64,000 nucleotides of DNA from Methylobacterium sp. J-076 (GTDB lineage: Bacteria; Pseudomonadota; Alphaproteobacteria; Rhizobiales; Beijerinckiaceae), in NCBI RefSeq assembly GCF_022829405.1, contig NZ_JAKSXW010000140.1, positions 25,383 through 89,382 on the forward strand. The letters are read 5' to 3'. Positions 28,986-37,951 of this stretch are shown here, in pieces; position 1 is the stretch's first letter, and each line of letters begins with the position of its first letter. The translations under genes and the position numbers were made by a program. The notes beneath the pieces were generated by a model, which had not been told where the DNA came from, did no database searches, and saw nothing but the letters and a program-made list of their open reading frames with translations.

Positions 28986-30392
28986 TCAGTCCCGCCCGGG
29001 GCCCACCGGATCGACTGGCATCGGCGGCACGCCGCCCGCCTCGATGGCTTCACCCGCCGCGAGGCACAGGTCCTCCCGGAACCGGGCGGCGACGATCTGG
29101 ACGCCGACGGGGGTGTGGCCCACGAGCCCGGTCGTCACGGTCAGGGCCGGGACGCCGAGGGGTGCGAGCCCCACCTGCAGCAGGTTCGCCTCGAAGGCCC
29201 GGGCGATACCCTCCGGCGTCCGGTCGAGCCCGTCCGGGAACGGCAGCTCGGCGGAGACCGGCACCAGCAGCACCGGGTGCTCGGCCAGGAACACGGACCA
29301 TTGCCGGGCCAGCGTCGCCCGGCGGACGAGGGCCTGGGGAATCGCGTCCGGCGTCAGGGCTTCCGCCGTCGCCCGGAAGGCTTCGAGCAGGCCGATGGCC
29401 TCCGGGTCGCCCTCCCGCTCGGCCAGCGCCCGGACCGCGGCGTAGCCGTCACCGAGCCAGAGGATCAGCTGGATGTCGTTGGCCTCGCGGATCGGCGGCG
29501 TGTCGGCGATCTCCTCCACCTGCCAGCCGGCTGCGTCGAGGCGGGCGGCGGCGTCGCGCAGGGCCGCCTCCACCTCGGGCACGATGGCGAGCCCGCCCGG
29601 CCGCAGACAAAGGGCCGCCCGGCGCGGCCGGGCCGGGCCTTCGAGGGGGGCGGGCACCCACCACGGATCGCGGGGGTCCGGCGCGGCCATGGCGGCCAGC
29701 GTCAGGCGGATGTCGCCGATGCTGCGCGCCAGGGGCCCGGAGACGGCCATCAGCTGCGGGCCGATCCCGCGCTCGGGGGAGGAGGCGTTCCAGGCCGGGA
29801 TGCGGCCGAAGCTCGGGCGAAGGCCGTGGACGCCGCACGCATAGGCCGGGTAGCGCACCGAGCCGGCGATGTCGGTGCCGTGGGCGAAGGCGCCGATCCC
29901 CGCCGCCACGGCGGCCCCGGCCCCGCCCGACGAGCCCCCCGGCGTCAGGGACGGGTCGCGCGGATTCTTCGTCGCCCCGTGCAGCTGGTTGGTGGTGAAC
30001 CAGCGCAGCGAGAAGGCTGGGGTGTTGGTCCGCCCGAGGATCACCGCCCCCGCCCGCTTGAGGTTGGCCACCACCGGGCTGTCGGCCTTGGCCACCAAAT
30101 CCTTCTGCAGGCGGAGCCCGTTGGTGGTGGCGTAGCCGTCCTGGTCGGCATTGACCTTGGTCGTCACCGTCACCCCGGCGAGCGGACCCAGGGTCTCGCC
30201 CCGCTGGCGCGCGGCATCGACCGCCTCGGCCTCGCGCAGCACTTCCTCGGGCCGATGCTCCACCACGGCGTTGATGGCGCCGTTCACGGCGGCGAGCCGA
30301 TCGAGGGCGTCCACCGCGACCTCCCGGGCGGAGACGTCACCGGTGCGGATCCGGGCTGCGAGGTCTGTCGCGGACAGGCGCCAGAGTTCCAT
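28986..30392 (-). CDS. Amidase, amidase-signature family (second copy)
   Basis: The 468-residue enzyme has TTKVNADQDGY (lysine near residue 80), TPGGSSGGAGAAVAAG and GTDIAGSVRYPAYACG (nucleophile near 180). It is only distantly similar to the amidase at 19125, so it is not a recent duplicate and probably has its own substrate. It is convergent with the M20 peptidase gene. Its upstream region, 30393-30708, holds no other gene except the leader of the next small one. Confidence 0.9.
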   Translation of the reverse strand: MELWRLSATDLAARIRTGDVSAREVAVDALDRLAAVNGAINAVVEHRPEEVLREAEAVDAARQRGETLGPLAGVTVTTKVNADQDGYATTNGLRLQKDLVAKADSPVVANLKRAGAVILGRTNTPAFSLRWFTTNQLHGATKNPRDPSLTPGGSSGGAGAAVAAGIGAFAHGTDIAGSVRYPAYACGVHGLRPSFGRIPAWNASSPERGIGPQLMAVSGPLARSIGDIRLTLAAMAAPDPRDPWWVPAPLEGPARPRRAALCLRPGGLAIVPEVEAALRDAAARLDAAGWQVEEIADTPPIREANDIQLILWLGDGYAAVRALAEREGDPEAIGLLEAFRATAEALTPDAIPQALVRRATLARQWSVFLAEHPVLLVPVSAELPFPDGLDRTPEGIARAFEANLLQVGLAPLGVPALTVTTGLVGHTPVGVQIVAARFREDLCLAAGEAIEAGGVPPMPVDPVGPGRD

Positions 30393-30708
30393 GCATCGCT
30401 CTCCAGGTTGTTGAGACTTGGGTGATTCGGATGGTGTTGATCCGGCTAAATCACTGCGTCTTCGCTTTATTCAAAATGCACGCACTGTGCCGTTAATTTG
30501 GGCATCGTCAGGATTGCACGGAGAATCAAGCGTTTCCCGCATTGCAACGTCGGCGCGCTCGGTACTTCACCACAGCCCGGCCTTGCCTCCAAGCGGCCAT
30601 TGCCTAACCTCACCTCGTGACGTGCGTTCGAAACGGCGCCGGCCCAGAACGGGTGCTGCGCCTCGTGAAAACCCTGCGGCAGCTTTCTCCAGCAAGAGGC
30701 AGGTTCCC

Positions 30709-30867
30709 ATGTCCGATTCCATCCGCGTCAAGCCGACCCACGACGGCACCTACACGGTCTACCAGGGCTCCCTCGCCCTGGTCAGCGGGCTGACCCGCGT
30801 CCAGGCCGAACGCTACGAGGCGAGCATCACCCGCCGCCCGGCGGGCATCCTCGCCTCCGGGACCTGA
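30709..30867 (+). CDS. Small conserved-looking protein (52 aa)
   Basis: This short soluble protein (MSDSIRVKPTHDGTYTVYQG and so on) has regular beta-strand-like alternation and ends ILASGT. The ATG is preceded by AAGAGGCAGG about ten bases away. The 316-base region before it (30393-30708) is AT-richer than average and likely holds divergent promoters for it and the amidase. I do not know a function. Confidence 0.6.
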   Translation: MSDSIRVKPTHDGTYTVYQGSLALVSGLTRVQAERYEASITRRPAGILASGT

Positions 30868-30877
30868 TCCGTCTCCG

Positions 30878-31846
30878 TCAGGCCGGCGCCTGCAAGGGCG
30901 CGGCCAGTCCGAGGTCGAGGGGGCCGAGGTCGGCCATGATGCCGGTGTCGTCCAGGCCCCGGCGCCACGCGGCGATCGAGAAGCCCTCTCCCGCCCGCGC
31001 GATCTCGTAGAGCGCATAGCCCGCACGGCGCCCCGGCAGGGCGCCGTGCCCTTCGGCCAGGGCCGATGCGGAGGGCACCCCCACCACGGGCACGGCCCGC
31101 CCCCCCGGCCCCGGAAGCCGGGCGAGGCTGGCGACGTGGTTGTGCCCGTGCAGGATCAGTTCGGCGCCGGCCCGGCCAATCATGGCGGCGAAGGCCGCGG
31201 AATCCTTCAGCTCCCGACCCGGCGAGGCGCCGCCGGGATGGGGCGGGTGGTGGATCATCACCACCCGGCAGAGCCGCGTCGGCTCGGTCGCCAGCGCCTT
31301 CAGCAACGTCTCCGCCGCCGCGAGCTGCGGCGGGCCGAGGCGTCCGCTGGCGACGAACGGCTTCGTGGGGATCGCGCTCGACAGGCCGATCAGCGCCACG
31401 GGCCCCCGTCGCCGGAGGTAGGGGAACTGTGCCAGCGTCCCCGAATCGTCGGAGGTATAGGCGCCGCAGGTGGCCAGCAGGCCTTCCAGGGAGCCGCGCA
31501 CGTAGGCGTCGTGGTTGCCCGGCACGAGGCTCACCGCATCGGGCGAGCCGAGGGCGCCCATGAAGGACTGCGCCGTCGCCCATTCGCTGGGCAGGCCGAT
31601 GTTGCACAGGTCCCCCGTGCAGGCGATGTGCGCCGCGCCCTGCGCGCGCATGTCCGACACGAGGAGGGACAGGGTGCCCATGTCGTGGCTGCGGGAGCGG
31701 CCCCGGCGCCAGTTGGCGTAGCCGGTCGCCCGCTTGCCCAGGAGCTGGCTGAAACGCGGACGGCCGAGCGGCCCCACATGCGGGTCGCTGAGATGGGCGA
31801 GGCGAAAGGTCAAGGCGAAGGGGCGCTCCGGACTTCGCCCCGGCAT
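30878..31846 (-). CDS. Metallophosphoesterase
   Basis: The 322-residue protein has the calcineurin-like phosphoesterase motifs in order: HLSDPHVG near residue 18, CTGDLCNIG, VPGNHDAYV, MIHHPPHP and HGHNHVA. These bind a dinuclear metal centre. The cyclic-nucleotide or nucleotide substrate is not known. It is encoded downstream of the VIT-domain gene on the same strand with a 20-base gap, so they may form an operon. Confidence 0.9.
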   Translation of the reverse strand: MPGRSPERPFALTFRLAHLSDPHVGPLGRPRFSQLLGKRATGYANWRRGRSRSHDMGTLSLLVSDMRAQGAAHIACTGDLCNIGLPSEWATAQSFMGALGSPDAVSLVPGNHDAYVRGSLEGLLATCGAYTSDDSGTLAQFPYLRRRGPVALIGLSSAIPTKPFVASGRLGPPQLAAAETLLKALATEPTRLCRVVMIHHPPHPGGASPGRELKDSAAFAAMIGRAGAELILHGHNHVASLARLPGPGGRAVPVVGVPSASALAEGHGALPGRRAGYALYEIARAGEGFSIAAWRRGLDDTGIMADLGPLDLGLAAPLQAPA

Positions 31847-31866
31847 CGCGGCGCCGGGGCGCCGCG

Positions 31867-32403
31867 TCAAGCGCTGCCGATGACGATCCCCGTGACGAGG
31901 ACGAGGAGGCTCCCGAACATCACCTGAAGGGCCGCCCGCCAGAACGGCGTCGCCATGAACCGCGTACGGATGGCGGCGATCACCGCCAGCTCGACGATGA
32001 CGACGGCGACCGCGAGGCTGGTGGCGAGGGTGAAGGCGTTCGGCCAGCCCGCCGGCAGGGTGTCGGGGATGGCGTAGGGGAGCGTGTGGCCGAGCCCGCC
32101 CACCGTGGTCATCACCCCGCAGACGAGGCCGCGCATCAGCGGGCTGCCGCGCCCCGTCACGCTGCCGTCGTCCGAGAGGGCTTCCGTGAATCCCATGCTG
32201 ATCCCGGCCCCGACCGAGGCGGCGAGACCCACGAGGAAGGTGGACCAGTTGTGGCCGGTGGCGAAGGCCGCCGCGAAGATCGGCGCCAGGGTGGAGACAG
32301 ACCCGTCGATCAGCCCCGCGAGACCGGGCTGCACGTAGCGGAGGACGAACTCCCGCCGCGCTTCGGCGAGGGCCTCGCCCGTCTCCTCCAGAACCATCGA
32401 CAT
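31867..32403 (-). CDS. VIT-type iron exporter domain protein, MbfA-like without ferritin domain
   Basis: The 178-residue membrane protein matches by memory the C-terminal VIT half of alphaproteobacterial MbfA (VLRYVQPGLAGLIDGSVSTL, SVGAGISMGFTEALSDDGS, GLGHTLPYAIPD, ending IVIGSA). MbfA exports iron and normally starts with a ferritin-like domain of about 140 residues, which is missing here. The start at 32403 has a strong AAGGAGG ten bases upstream. A TTGGAA-N3-TTCCAA palindrome overlaps that region, as expected for Irr control. Confidence 0.82.
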   Translation of the reverse strand: MSMVLEETGEALAEARREFVLRYVQPGLAGLIDGSVSTLAPIFAAAFATGHNWSTFLVGLAASVGAGISMGFTEALSDDGSVTGRGSPLMRGLVCGVMTTVGGLGHTLPYAIPDTLPAGWPNAFTLATSLAVAVVIVELAVIAAIRTRFMATPFWRAALQVMFGSLLVLVTGIVIGSA

Positions 32404-32418
32404 CGGCCACTCCCCTCC

Positions 32419-32433
32419 TTGGAACGTTTCCAA
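32419..32433 (-). promoter_or_regulatory. Putative Irr box (iron control element)
   Basis: The 15-base palindrome TTGGAACGTTTCCAA lies just upstream of the ribosome-binding site of the VIT gene. It fits the TTRGAA-N3-TTCYAA layout of the Irr-binding element of Rhizobiales. A second related dyad, TGGAATTACTCCA, lies at 32443-32455. Irr represses mbfA under iron limitation in related bacteria, so the location is sensible. The match is by eye. Confidence 0.55.
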
Positions 32434-32602
32434 TCTACAATCTGGAATTACTCCAAACAAGGCCCCAAACGGTTTTGTGAGCGGGTGCGGGATGTCTCGC
32501 GGGGACATGGCCGATGCCCGCCCGGCGCATTGCCGGCCCTCGGGCGGGTTGAACCCATCGCCCTGTCGGGGCTATGCCGCCGGGCCTGACGGGCGGGCAA
32601 CG

Positions 32603-33400
32603 ATGAGTCTCTTCAAGCGCCTCCTTCGACAGCCGCTCGTGAAGCGGGCGCTCGGCCGCCTCGCCGCCGGCTACCTGCGTCTCGTCCGGGCCACCAACCG
32701 CTTCACCATGGAGACGGGCACGGGGATCTCCGGCGACGGGGCCGCGGCCCATGCGTGGCTCGATGCGCAGCTCCCCGCCATCTTCGGCATGTGGCACGGG
32801 CAGCATATCCAGATGCCGCTGATGATGCGGGCCACCGACCGGGTCGCGACCATCATCTCCCGGAACCCGGACGGCGACATCAACACCATCGCCCTCGAGC
32901 GCCTCGGCGTGCGGGTGATGCGGGCCTCCGGCGCCCGCGGGCGGCGGCGGGCCGCCGATGCCCGCGCCAAGGGCGGAGCCGAAGGGCTCCGGGCCATGCT
33001 GAGGGCCCTGAAGGCGGGGGAATGCGTGGCGTTCAGCGCCGACGTGCCGAAGGTCACGCGGCGTTGCGATGCGGGCATCCTCACCCTCGCCCGGTTCTCG
33101 GGACGCCCCGTGGTCCCCTCCGCCGTGGTGATGAGCCGCCACCTCCGCTTCGGCTCCTGGGACCGGGCCTGCCTCGCCCTGCCCTTCGGCCGGGCGGCGA
33201 TCGTGCTCGGCGACCCGGTCTTCGTGCCGCGGGACTGCGAGGGCGAGGCGTTCGAGCACCTACGCAGCCATGTCGAGGCGGAGATGGACCGGGTCCATGC
33301 CCGGGCCTACGCCCTGGTCGGCCGGCACGACCGGGCCGCCTACTACGCCTTGGCCGCCGCAGCCGCTCCGACTTCCGGCGCGTCGGAGGGAACCGCGTGA
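32603..33400 (+). CDS. DUF374 lysophospholipid acyltransferase-family protein
   Basis: The 265-residue protein belongs to the DUF374 group of LpxL/PlsC-like acyltransferases. It shows the IFGMWHGQHIQMPL histidine motif near residue 55, ISRNPDGD, and a KxGECVAFSADVPK stretch. It starts at ATG 32603 and overlaps waaA. Its place ahead of waaA and lpxK supports a role in lipid A or outer-membrane lipid synthesis. The donor and acceptor are unknown. Confidence 0.85.
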   Translation: MSLFKRLLRQPLVKRALGRLAAGYLRLVRATNRFTMETGTGISGDGAAAHAWLDAQLPAIFGMWHGQHIQMPLMMRATDRVATIISRNPDGDINTIALERLGVRVMRASGARGRRRAADARAKGGAEGLRAMLRALKAGECVAFSADVPKVTRRCDAGILTLARFSGRPVVPSAVVMSRHLRFGSWDRACLALPFGRAAIVLGDPVFVPRDCEGEAFEHLRSHVEAEMDRVHARAYALVGRHDRAAYYALAAAAAPTSGASEGTA

Positions 33401-34716
33401 GACAGCCCGCCCTCACCCTGCCCCTGCGGCTCTACCGCACCGGCCTGCGGATCGGCGAGCCGGCGGTGGCCGGCCTGCTCGCGTGGCGCGCCCGCCGGGG
33501 CAAGGAGGATCCGCGCCGCCTCGGCGAGCGGCGGGGCCTGCCGGGCCGGGCGCGGCCGGTGGGTCCGCTGATCTGGATGCACGGGGCGAGCGTCGGGGAG
33601 GTGCTGTCCCTCGTCGCCCTGGTGGAGGGCATGATCGCCCGGCGCTATTCCGTGCTGGTCACGACCGGCACGCGCACGGCGGCGGACCTGATCAGCTCCC
33701 GCCTGCCCCCCGGCGCCGTCCACCAGTACGTGCCCCTCGACGCCCCCCGCTGGATCGACCGGTTCCTGGAGCACTGGCAGCCCGACATCGCGGTGGTGGC
33801 GGAATCGGAGATCTGGCCCAACACGATCATCGCCCTGGACGAGCGGGAGATCCCGCTGATCCTCGTCAACGGCCGCATGTCCGAGCGGTCGTTCAAGGGC
33901 TGGGAGCGCTCCCGGCGCACGGCGGCGGCCCTGCTGTCGCGCATCGCCGTCTGCCTCGCGCAGACGGAGGAGGACGGATCGCGGTTCGCCAAGCTCGGCG
34001 CACCGCGGGTCTCGATCACCGGGAACCTCAAGTTCGATGCGCCGGTCCCCCCGGCGGACCCGCAGCAGCTCAACTATCTCCGGCCGATGATGGCCGGGCG
34101 TCCGGTCTGGCTCGCGGCGAGCACCCATCACGGCGAGGAGGCGGCCATCGCCTACGCCCACGCGGAGCTGAGGTCGCGCTTCCCGAACCTCCTCACGGTG
34201 CTCGCCCCCCGGCATCCCGGGCGGGGTGCCGACGCCGCCGCCTGCGCGGCCGCCGTGGGCCTGCGCAGCGCCCGGCGCTCCGCCGGCGGCCGGCCGCATC
34301 CCAGCGTCGAGCTCTACGTGGCGGACACGATCGGCGAACTCGGCCTGTTCTACCGGCTCAGCCCGCTGGTCTTCGTCGGCGGCTCCCTGGTGCCCCGCGG
34401 CGGCCAGAACCCCATCGAGCCGGTACGCCTCGACGCGGCGGTGCTGCACGGGCCGTATACGGGCAACTTCACGCAGGTCTACGACGCCCTCGACCGGGCG
34501 GGTGGAGCGGCGCTCGTGGCCAACGGCTCCGAACTCGCCGACCTCGTCGGGCAACTGCTCGCCGACAAGCCCCGCCTCGCCCGGATGGCGCGGGACGGGC
34601 AGGCGGCCCTGCGGCCCTTCGAGGGCGCCGTGGCGCGCACCCTGGCGGTGCTCGACCCGTTCGTGGCGCAGATGAAGCTTCAGGGCCTCCACCCGGTCGG
34701 CCGCCCCCGGGCCTGA
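33397..34716 (+). CDS. waaA: 3-deoxy-D-manno-octulosonate (Kdo) transferase
   Basis: The 439-residue GT-B glycosyltransferase transfers Kdo from CMP-Kdo to lipid IVA at the inner membrane. Signatures are WMHGASVGEVLSL near residue 65, TTGTRTAADL, ESEIWPNTI, GNLKFDAP and the nucleotide-binding FVGGSLVPRGGQNPIEP. A hydrophobic N-terminus anchors it. The GTG start overlaps the DUF374 stop (GTGA), and the stop overlaps the lpxK ATG (TGATG), so the three genes are tightly coupled. Confidence 0.95.
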   Translation: MRQPALTLPLRLYRTGLRIGEPAVAGLLAWRARRGKEDPRRLGERRGLPGRARPVGPLIWMHGASVGEVLSLVALVEGMIARRYSVLVTTGTRTAADLISSRLPPGAVHQYVPLDAPRWIDRFLEHWQPDIAVVAESEIWPNTIIALDEREIPLILVNGRMSERSFKGWERSRRTAAALLSRIAVCLAQTEEDGSRFAKLGAPRVSITGNLKFDAPVPPADPQQLNYLRPMMAGRPVWLAASTHHGEEAAIAYAHAELRSRFPNLLTVLAPRHPGRGADAAACAAAVGLRSARRSAGGRPHPSVELYVADTIGELGLFYRLSPLVFVGGSLVPRGGQNPIEPVRLDAAVLHGPYTGNFTQVYDALDRAGGAALVANGSELADLVGQLLADKPRLARMARDGQAALRPFEGAVARTLAVLDPFVAQMKLQGLHPVGRPRA

Positions 34717-35687
34717 TGCGCCCCCCCGCCTTCTGGCAGGCCCGGCCGGGCCACCCCACCGCGAGGCTGCTGGCACCGCTCTCCGCCCTGTATGGACACC
34801 TCGGGGCCCGGCGCATGGACCGGCCGGGGGCGAAGGCCCCCTGCCCCGTGGTCTGCCTCGGCAACTTCACCCTCGGGGGGGCGGGCAAGACCCCGGCCGC
34901 CCTGGCGATCGCGGCGATCCTGCGGGACCTCGGCGCCGAGCCGGCCTTCCTGAGCCGGGGCTATGGCGGGGGCCTCGCCGGCCCCGTCGTGGTCACGCCG
35001 GGCGCGCACGGGGCCGCCGACGTCGGCGACGAACCCCTCCTCCTCGCCCGGCTCGCCCCCACGGTCGTCGCCCGCGACCGGCCCGCCGGGGCCGCCCTGT
35101 GCGCGAGACAGGGCGCGACGGTCATCGTGATGGATGACGGCCTCCAGAACCCGAGCCTCGCCAAGGACCTCGCCTTCGCCGTGGTCGATGGGACGGCCGG
35201 CATCGGCAACGGGCGGACCTTCCCGGCGGGGCCTCTGCGCGTGCCGATGGCGCGGCAATGGCCCCATGTCGCCGGGGTGATCGTCGTCGGCGGGGGCGAG
35301 GCCGGAGAGGCGGTCGCCGAGGCGGCGCACGGGCGCGCCCTCCCGGTCCACCGGGCGCGGCTCGTCCCGGATCCGGGTGATCTCGCCGGCCGGCGCTGTC
35401 TGGCCTTTGCGGGGATCGGCCGGCCGTCGAAATTCTTCGCGAGCTTGGAGGAGACCGGCGCCATACTCGCCGGCACGCGCGCCTTCGCGGATCACCACCC
35501 CTACCGCCCCGCCGACCTCGCGGCCCTCGCCGCCGGGGCGCACCGCCTCGGTGCCATCCTTGTGACGACGGAGAAGGACGCCGTCCGCCTGCCGCCGGAC
35601 TTTGCGGCGCGGGTCGCGGTGTTGCGGGTCAGGCTCGCCTTCGCCGACGCGGACGCCGTGCGCGCCCAGATTGCGGAAGTTATGTAA
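34716..35687 (+). CDS. lpxK: Tetraacyldisaccharide 4'-kinase
   Basis: The 323-residue kinase phosphorylates the 4' position of the lipid A disaccharide. It begins MRPPAFWQ, the family start, and has the Walker A GNFTLGGAGKTP near residue 50, FLSRGYGGG, MDDGLQNPSL (Walker B region) and FADHHPYRPADL near residue 255. Length is normal. It is the last gene of the DUF374-waaA-lpxK operon. Confidence 0.95.
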   Translation: MRPPAFWQARPGHPTARLLAPLSALYGHLGARRMDRPGAKAPCPVVCLGNFTLGGAGKTPAALAIAAILRDLGAEPAFLSRGYGGGLAGPVVVTPGAHGAADVGDEPLLLARLAPTVVARDRPAGAALCARQGATVIVMDDGLQNPSLAKDLAFAVVDGTAGIGNGRTFPAGPLRVPMARQWPHVAGVIVVGGGEAGEAVAEAAHGRALPVHRARLVPDPGDLAGRRCLAFAGIGRPSKFFASLEETGAILAGTRAFADHHPYRPADLAALAAGAHRLGAILVTTEKDAVRLPPDFAARVAVLRVRLAFADADAVRAQIAEVM

Positions 35688-36001
35688 GACGCAACTGGGA
35701 ATTGTTCTGTGCCGGCTCAGGCTTAGGGGCGAGACTTCACCCGGCGTCGCAGCTTCCGGTGGAATGCTGCCAGTATCCTCGAACTTCGGGTGTCATCCCC
35801 TTGGCCGGTCGGCTGTTTCAGCCCCGTCGTTATGGCTGCGAGGCGGCGGGAGATCCCACTTCGCGGGACCATCCGATCACCGTTCTCGGAGACGCGTGTC
35901 CACGGCCCGTCGAACGCATGAAGCGCCGCGTTCGGTCACGCGTCCAAATCGTTGCGAGGACAGGGAGAGGCGACGGATCCGCTTTGGGCTGCAGCGGCCC
36001 G
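35688..36001. other. Intergenic region without recognised gene
   Basis: The 314 bases between lpxK and the DUF2093 gene, whose stops converge, contain no reading frame with coding bias and no clear terminator hairpin. I see no motif worth naming. Confidence 0.5.
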
Positions 36002-36220
36002 CTACGGCCGCCCGGATGTCTTGAGGCGGGTCATCAGCGCGTCGGGCGAGACATAGGCCTCCTGCCGGGCGACGCTCCAGTAGCGGAGCTGATCGAGGGC
36101 GATGGCATCCCCCGTCACGGCACAGCGCACGAAGCTGCCCGGTTTCACCACCCGCATGGTGCCGTCGCCGTAGGCCACGACCGCCTCACCCGAATTTCCA
36201 CGATCCAACCGGCCCAGCAC
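36002..36220 (-). CDS. DUF2093 domain protein
   Basis: This 72-residue protein matches the DUF2093 pattern of alphaproteobacteria: VVKPGSFVRCAVTGDAI followed by LDQLRYWSVARQEAYVSP. The function is unknown; the cysteine and the strict sequence conservation suggest a small binding protein. A GTG at 36220 is used, with GGAGG five bases upstream. It is encoded next to lpxK and downstream of ribF, 49 bases away. Confidence 0.85.
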   Translation of the reverse strand: MLGRLDRGNSGEAVVAYGDGTMRVVKPGSFVRCAVTGDAIALDQLRYWSVARQEAYVSPDALMTRLKTSGRP

Positions 36221-36269
36221 ATCCGCCTCCGACAGAGATATCGTCGCCTACTATACCGATGGCGCCCGT

Positions 36270-37256
36270 TCAGGCGAGCATCGAGGGCACGGAGTCGGCC
36301 GCCAGGAGACGCCGGGCTTCGTCCGCATCGAGGTGCATGCGGGCGATCAGGTCGTCCGCGCTGGCGAAACGCTCCTCGCCGCGGATGTACCCGACGAACT
36401 CGACCGCCAGCTCCTGCCCGTAGAGGTCGCCCGTGAAGTCGAACAGGTTCACCTCCAGCAACGGGGCGCCGTCATCGAAGGTCGGGCGGCGCCCGTAGCT
36501 CGCGACGCCGTCCCGCAGCCCGCCGTCGGGGAGCCGCACCCGCACGCCGTAGATGCCATGGGCGAGGCCGCACTCGGTGAGCATGAGGTTGGCGGTGGGG
36601 TAGCCGAGGGTCCGCCCGCGCTTGTCGCCGTGCCGCACCGCCGCCATCACGAACCAGCGGTAGCCCAGCAGGTCGTTGGCCCGGGCGATGTCCCCCTCCG
36701 CCAGCGCCGCGCGGATCTTGCTGGAGGAGACGGGCACCTCCTCGCCCGCCAGGGCGACGGGATCCACGAGGCGGCAGGTCAGGCCCGCCTCGCGGCAGAG
36801 GTCCTGAAGCAAGGCCGGCGTCCCCTCGCGGGCGCGGCCGAAATGGAAGTCGTGCCCGACCACGACCCCCGACAGGCCGAGCCCGTCTTTCAGGAACTCC
36901 ATGACGAAGGCGCGGGCGCCGGTTGCGGCCAGGGCGGCGTCGAATCGCCGGATGATGAGGCCGTCGAGGCCGCTGCGGGCGAACAGGATCTCCTTGGCTT
37001 GCGGACCGGTCAGCCGGAACATCGGCGCTTCGGGGCGGAAGAACGCCCGCGGATGCGGCTCGAAGGTCAGGGCCGCGGCGGGGTGGCCGCCGGCCTCCGC
37101 CTCCGCCCGCACGGCGGCCGCGAGCGCCCGGTGGCCGCGGTGCACGCCATCGAAATTGCCGATTGCCGCCACGGCGCCGCGCAGCGCCGCCGGCACGGCC
37201 TCGTCCGCACGGCAGAGGATGAAGGGCCGCACGGTCGTCTCGTCGCCAGGGGCCAT
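36270..37256 (-). CDS. ribF: Bifunctional riboflavin kinase / FAD synthetase
   Basis: The 328-residue protein makes FMN from riboflavin and then FAD. The N-terminal adenylyltransferase shows AIGNFDGVHRGHRAL near residue 31 and VVVGHDFHFGRAREG. SSSKIRAALAEGDI links to the C-terminal riboflavin kinase with GRTLGYPTANL near residue 213 and LEVNLFDFTGDLYG. Length is normal. Confidence 0.96.
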   Translation of the reverse strand: MAPGDETTVRPFILCRADEAVPAALRGAVAAIGNFDGVHRGHRALAAAVRAEAEAGGHPAAALTFEPHPRAFFRPEAPMFRLTGPQAKEILFARSGLDGLIIRRFDAALAATGARAFVMEFLKDGLGLSGVVVGHDFHFGRAREGTPALLQDLCREAGLTCRLVDPVALAGEEVPVSSSKIRAALAEGDIARANDLLGYRWFVMAAVRHGDKRGRTLGYPTANLMLTECGLAHGIYGVRVRLPDGGLRDGVASYGRRPTFDDGAPLLEVNLFDFTGDLYGQELAVEFVGYIRGEERFASADDLIARMHLDADEARRLLAADSVPSMLA

Positions 37257-37499
37257 CGGATCAGGGTCGGTGCTCTCGGGCGCGCCGGTCGGCGGGTGAA
37301 GCCCCCGCGGAACCCGCGCCGCGGGACCCTGCCGAAACGGGCAGGGCCGGTCAAGCGAGCTCTCTGCCGCCGCTTTAACGGCTTTGCAACAAGCTCAACG
37401 GTAGGGTCAGTGAAGGTCCAGCGAAATCAATCCGCAGGACAGCGAAATCAATACAGGCCGGGCGCCCAGCGTCCCGCGTGACCTCGGAGCATTTGGTTC

Positions 37500-37883
37500 A
37501 TGGCTCTCGATCTGAGCATGCCGATCCTCGTCGTCGACGATTACCAGACGATGGTTCGGATCATCCGTAACCTCTTGAAGCAGCTCGGCTTCGAGGAGGT
37601 GGACGACGCCTCCGACGGGACGGCGGCCCTCGCCCGGATGAAGGGCCGCAAGTACGGCCTCGTCATCTCCGACTGGAACATGGAGCCGATGACCGGCTAC
37701 GAACTCCTGCGCCATGTCCGCGCCGACGAGGGCCTGCGGACGACGCCGTTCATCATGGTCACCGCCGAGTCGAAGACCGAGAACGTCATCGCCGCCAAGA
37801 AGGCCGGCGTGAACAACTACATCGTCAAGCCGTTCAACGCGGCCACGCTGAAGTCGAAGATCGAAGCCGTCTGCGGAAGCTGA
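37500..37883 (+). CDS. cheY: Chemotaxis response regulator CheY
   Basis: A single receiver domain of 127 residues. It has the acidic pair VVDDY, the phosphorylated aspartate in VISDWNMEPM near residue 60, TAES, and the lysine in VKPFNAATL near 110. No output domain is present. The WNM and TGYELL residues match the flagellar-motor CheY group. The next gene encodes a CheZ-type phosphatase, so the two form a response and adaptation pair away from the main che operon. Confidence 0.92.
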   Translation: MALDLSMPILVVDDYQTMVRIIRNLLKQLGFEEVDDASDGTAALARMKGRKYGLVISDWNMEPMTGYELLRHVRADEGLRTTPFIMVTAESKTENVIAAKKAGVNNYIVKPFNAATLKSKIEAVCGS

Positions 37884-37951
37884 TGCGCCATCCGGGGCCG
37901 GCGGGAACCTCCGCCGCGCATCCGGGACGACCGTGGCGGCACGGGCGGGTC

